From JBQTHP01 sp052389755 (GTDB taxonomy: Bacteria > Pseudomonadota > Gammaproteobacteria > Steroidobacterales > Steroidobacteraceae), in assembly GCA_052389755.1 (NCBI GenBank), contig JBQTHP010000111.1:1-6604 (forward strand): a stretch of DNA of 6,604 nucleotides. Direction: 5' to 3'. Below the pieces are notes generated by a model. That model had not been told where the DNA came from, ran no database searches, and saw only the letters and a list, made by a program, of their open reading frames with translations. The position numbers were made by a program, and so were the translations under genes. Shown one piece after another: positions 6,261-6,604 of this stretch. How positions within the stretch are numbered: position 1 is the stretch's first letter; every line of letters starts with the position of its first letter.

Positions 6261-6604
6261 GCATTCGAGCTGTCATCATCGACGACGAACCCTACGCGCG
6301 CGAGCGCCTTCGCGAGCTCTGCGCCCTCGAGCCCGATCTTGCGGTGGTTGGCGAGGCCTCGCACGGACTCGAGGCGGTCCAGCAGGTCGAAGCCGTGAAG
6401 CCGGACCTCCTGCTGCTCGACGTGCAGATGCGCGGCGCGAACGGATTCGGCGTGCTGCAGCGACTGAAAACGCAGCGCCCGCTAGTCGTGTTCGTCACTG
6501 CATACGATCAGTACGCGCTCGAGGCGTGGGCGTGCGATTCCGGCGACGATATTCTTGATCCGGTCGACCGCGACCGCGTCCAGCAAGCGATGGGGCGCGG
6601 GGGC
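6257..6604 (+). CDS. Response regulator (receiver domain), 3'-truncated; probably LytTR type
   Basis: Partner regulator of the preceding kinase; its ATG overlaps the kinase stop as ATGA. The 116 visible codons are a CheY-like receiver: acidic pair Asp9-Asp10 in VIIDDEP, phospho-acceptor Asp55 in LLLLDVQM, Thr81 in VFVTAYD, and a recognisable final strand ILDPVD (99-104). Oddly, the highly conserved Lys of that strand (usually KP) is Asp101, and the aromatic residue usually found three positions before it is Asp98. The stretch from residue 92 onward departs from the family more than the rest. This may be real divergence or sequence error near a contig end. Pairing with a LytS-type kinase and the VFVTAYDQYALEA signature suggest a LytTR DNA-binding output domain, as in AlgR or LytR, but that part lies beyond the window and is inferred. 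Confidence 0.9.
   Translation, partial: MSIRAVIIDDEPYARERLRELCALEPDLAVVGEASHGLEAVQQVEAVKPDLLLLDVQMRGANGFGVLQRLKTQRPLVVFVTAYDQYALEAWACDSGDDILDPVDRDRVQQAMGRGG

Overview
The window is GC-rich, densely coding DNA with every gene on the + strand. The proteins read as Proteobacterial, of beta- or gammaproteobacterial type: a UvrD close to the E. coli protein along its whole visible length, a two-module TrkA and a TrkH of normal E. coli-like size. I cannot name a genus. There is no sign of plasmid, phage, insertion sequence, CRISPR array, tRNA or rRNA.

Layout. Bases 1-1825 are the last ~607 codons of uvrD (DNA helicase II); its start and Walker A region lie before the window. A 43-base gap follows, made mostly of a degenerate 7-base tandem repeat whose end folds into a hairpin abutting the next start codon. 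Bases 1869-3242 (trkA) and 3264-4712 (trkH) are separated by 21 bases and form a K+ uptake operon. Next comes a 393-base stretch (4713-5105) with no convincing gene; it holds an 11-base-period direct repeat, a 10-bp inverted repeat and a short alternating purine-pyrimidine run. Bases 5106-6260 encode a four-helix membrane histidine kinase of the LytS/AlgZ type, overlapping by ATGA with a response regulator (6257 to the window end) whose output domain is cut off.

How the genes work together. TrkH is the membrane K+ channel/transporter subunit and TrkA its cytoplasmic nucleotide-binding gate. The kinase and regulator are a cotranscribed two-component pair; its signal cannot be read from the sequence, and a link to K+ or turgor is suggested only by position. 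UvrD is a housekeeping repair helicase with no functional tie to its neighbours.

Overall this is ordinary chromosomal core sequence and I do not see a new multi-gene system. The points most worth a second look are the heptamer repeat and hairpin at the trkA start, the unusual end of the receiver domain (the conserved Lys replaced by Asp, possibly a sequence-quality effect), and the structured leader ahead of the kinase gene.
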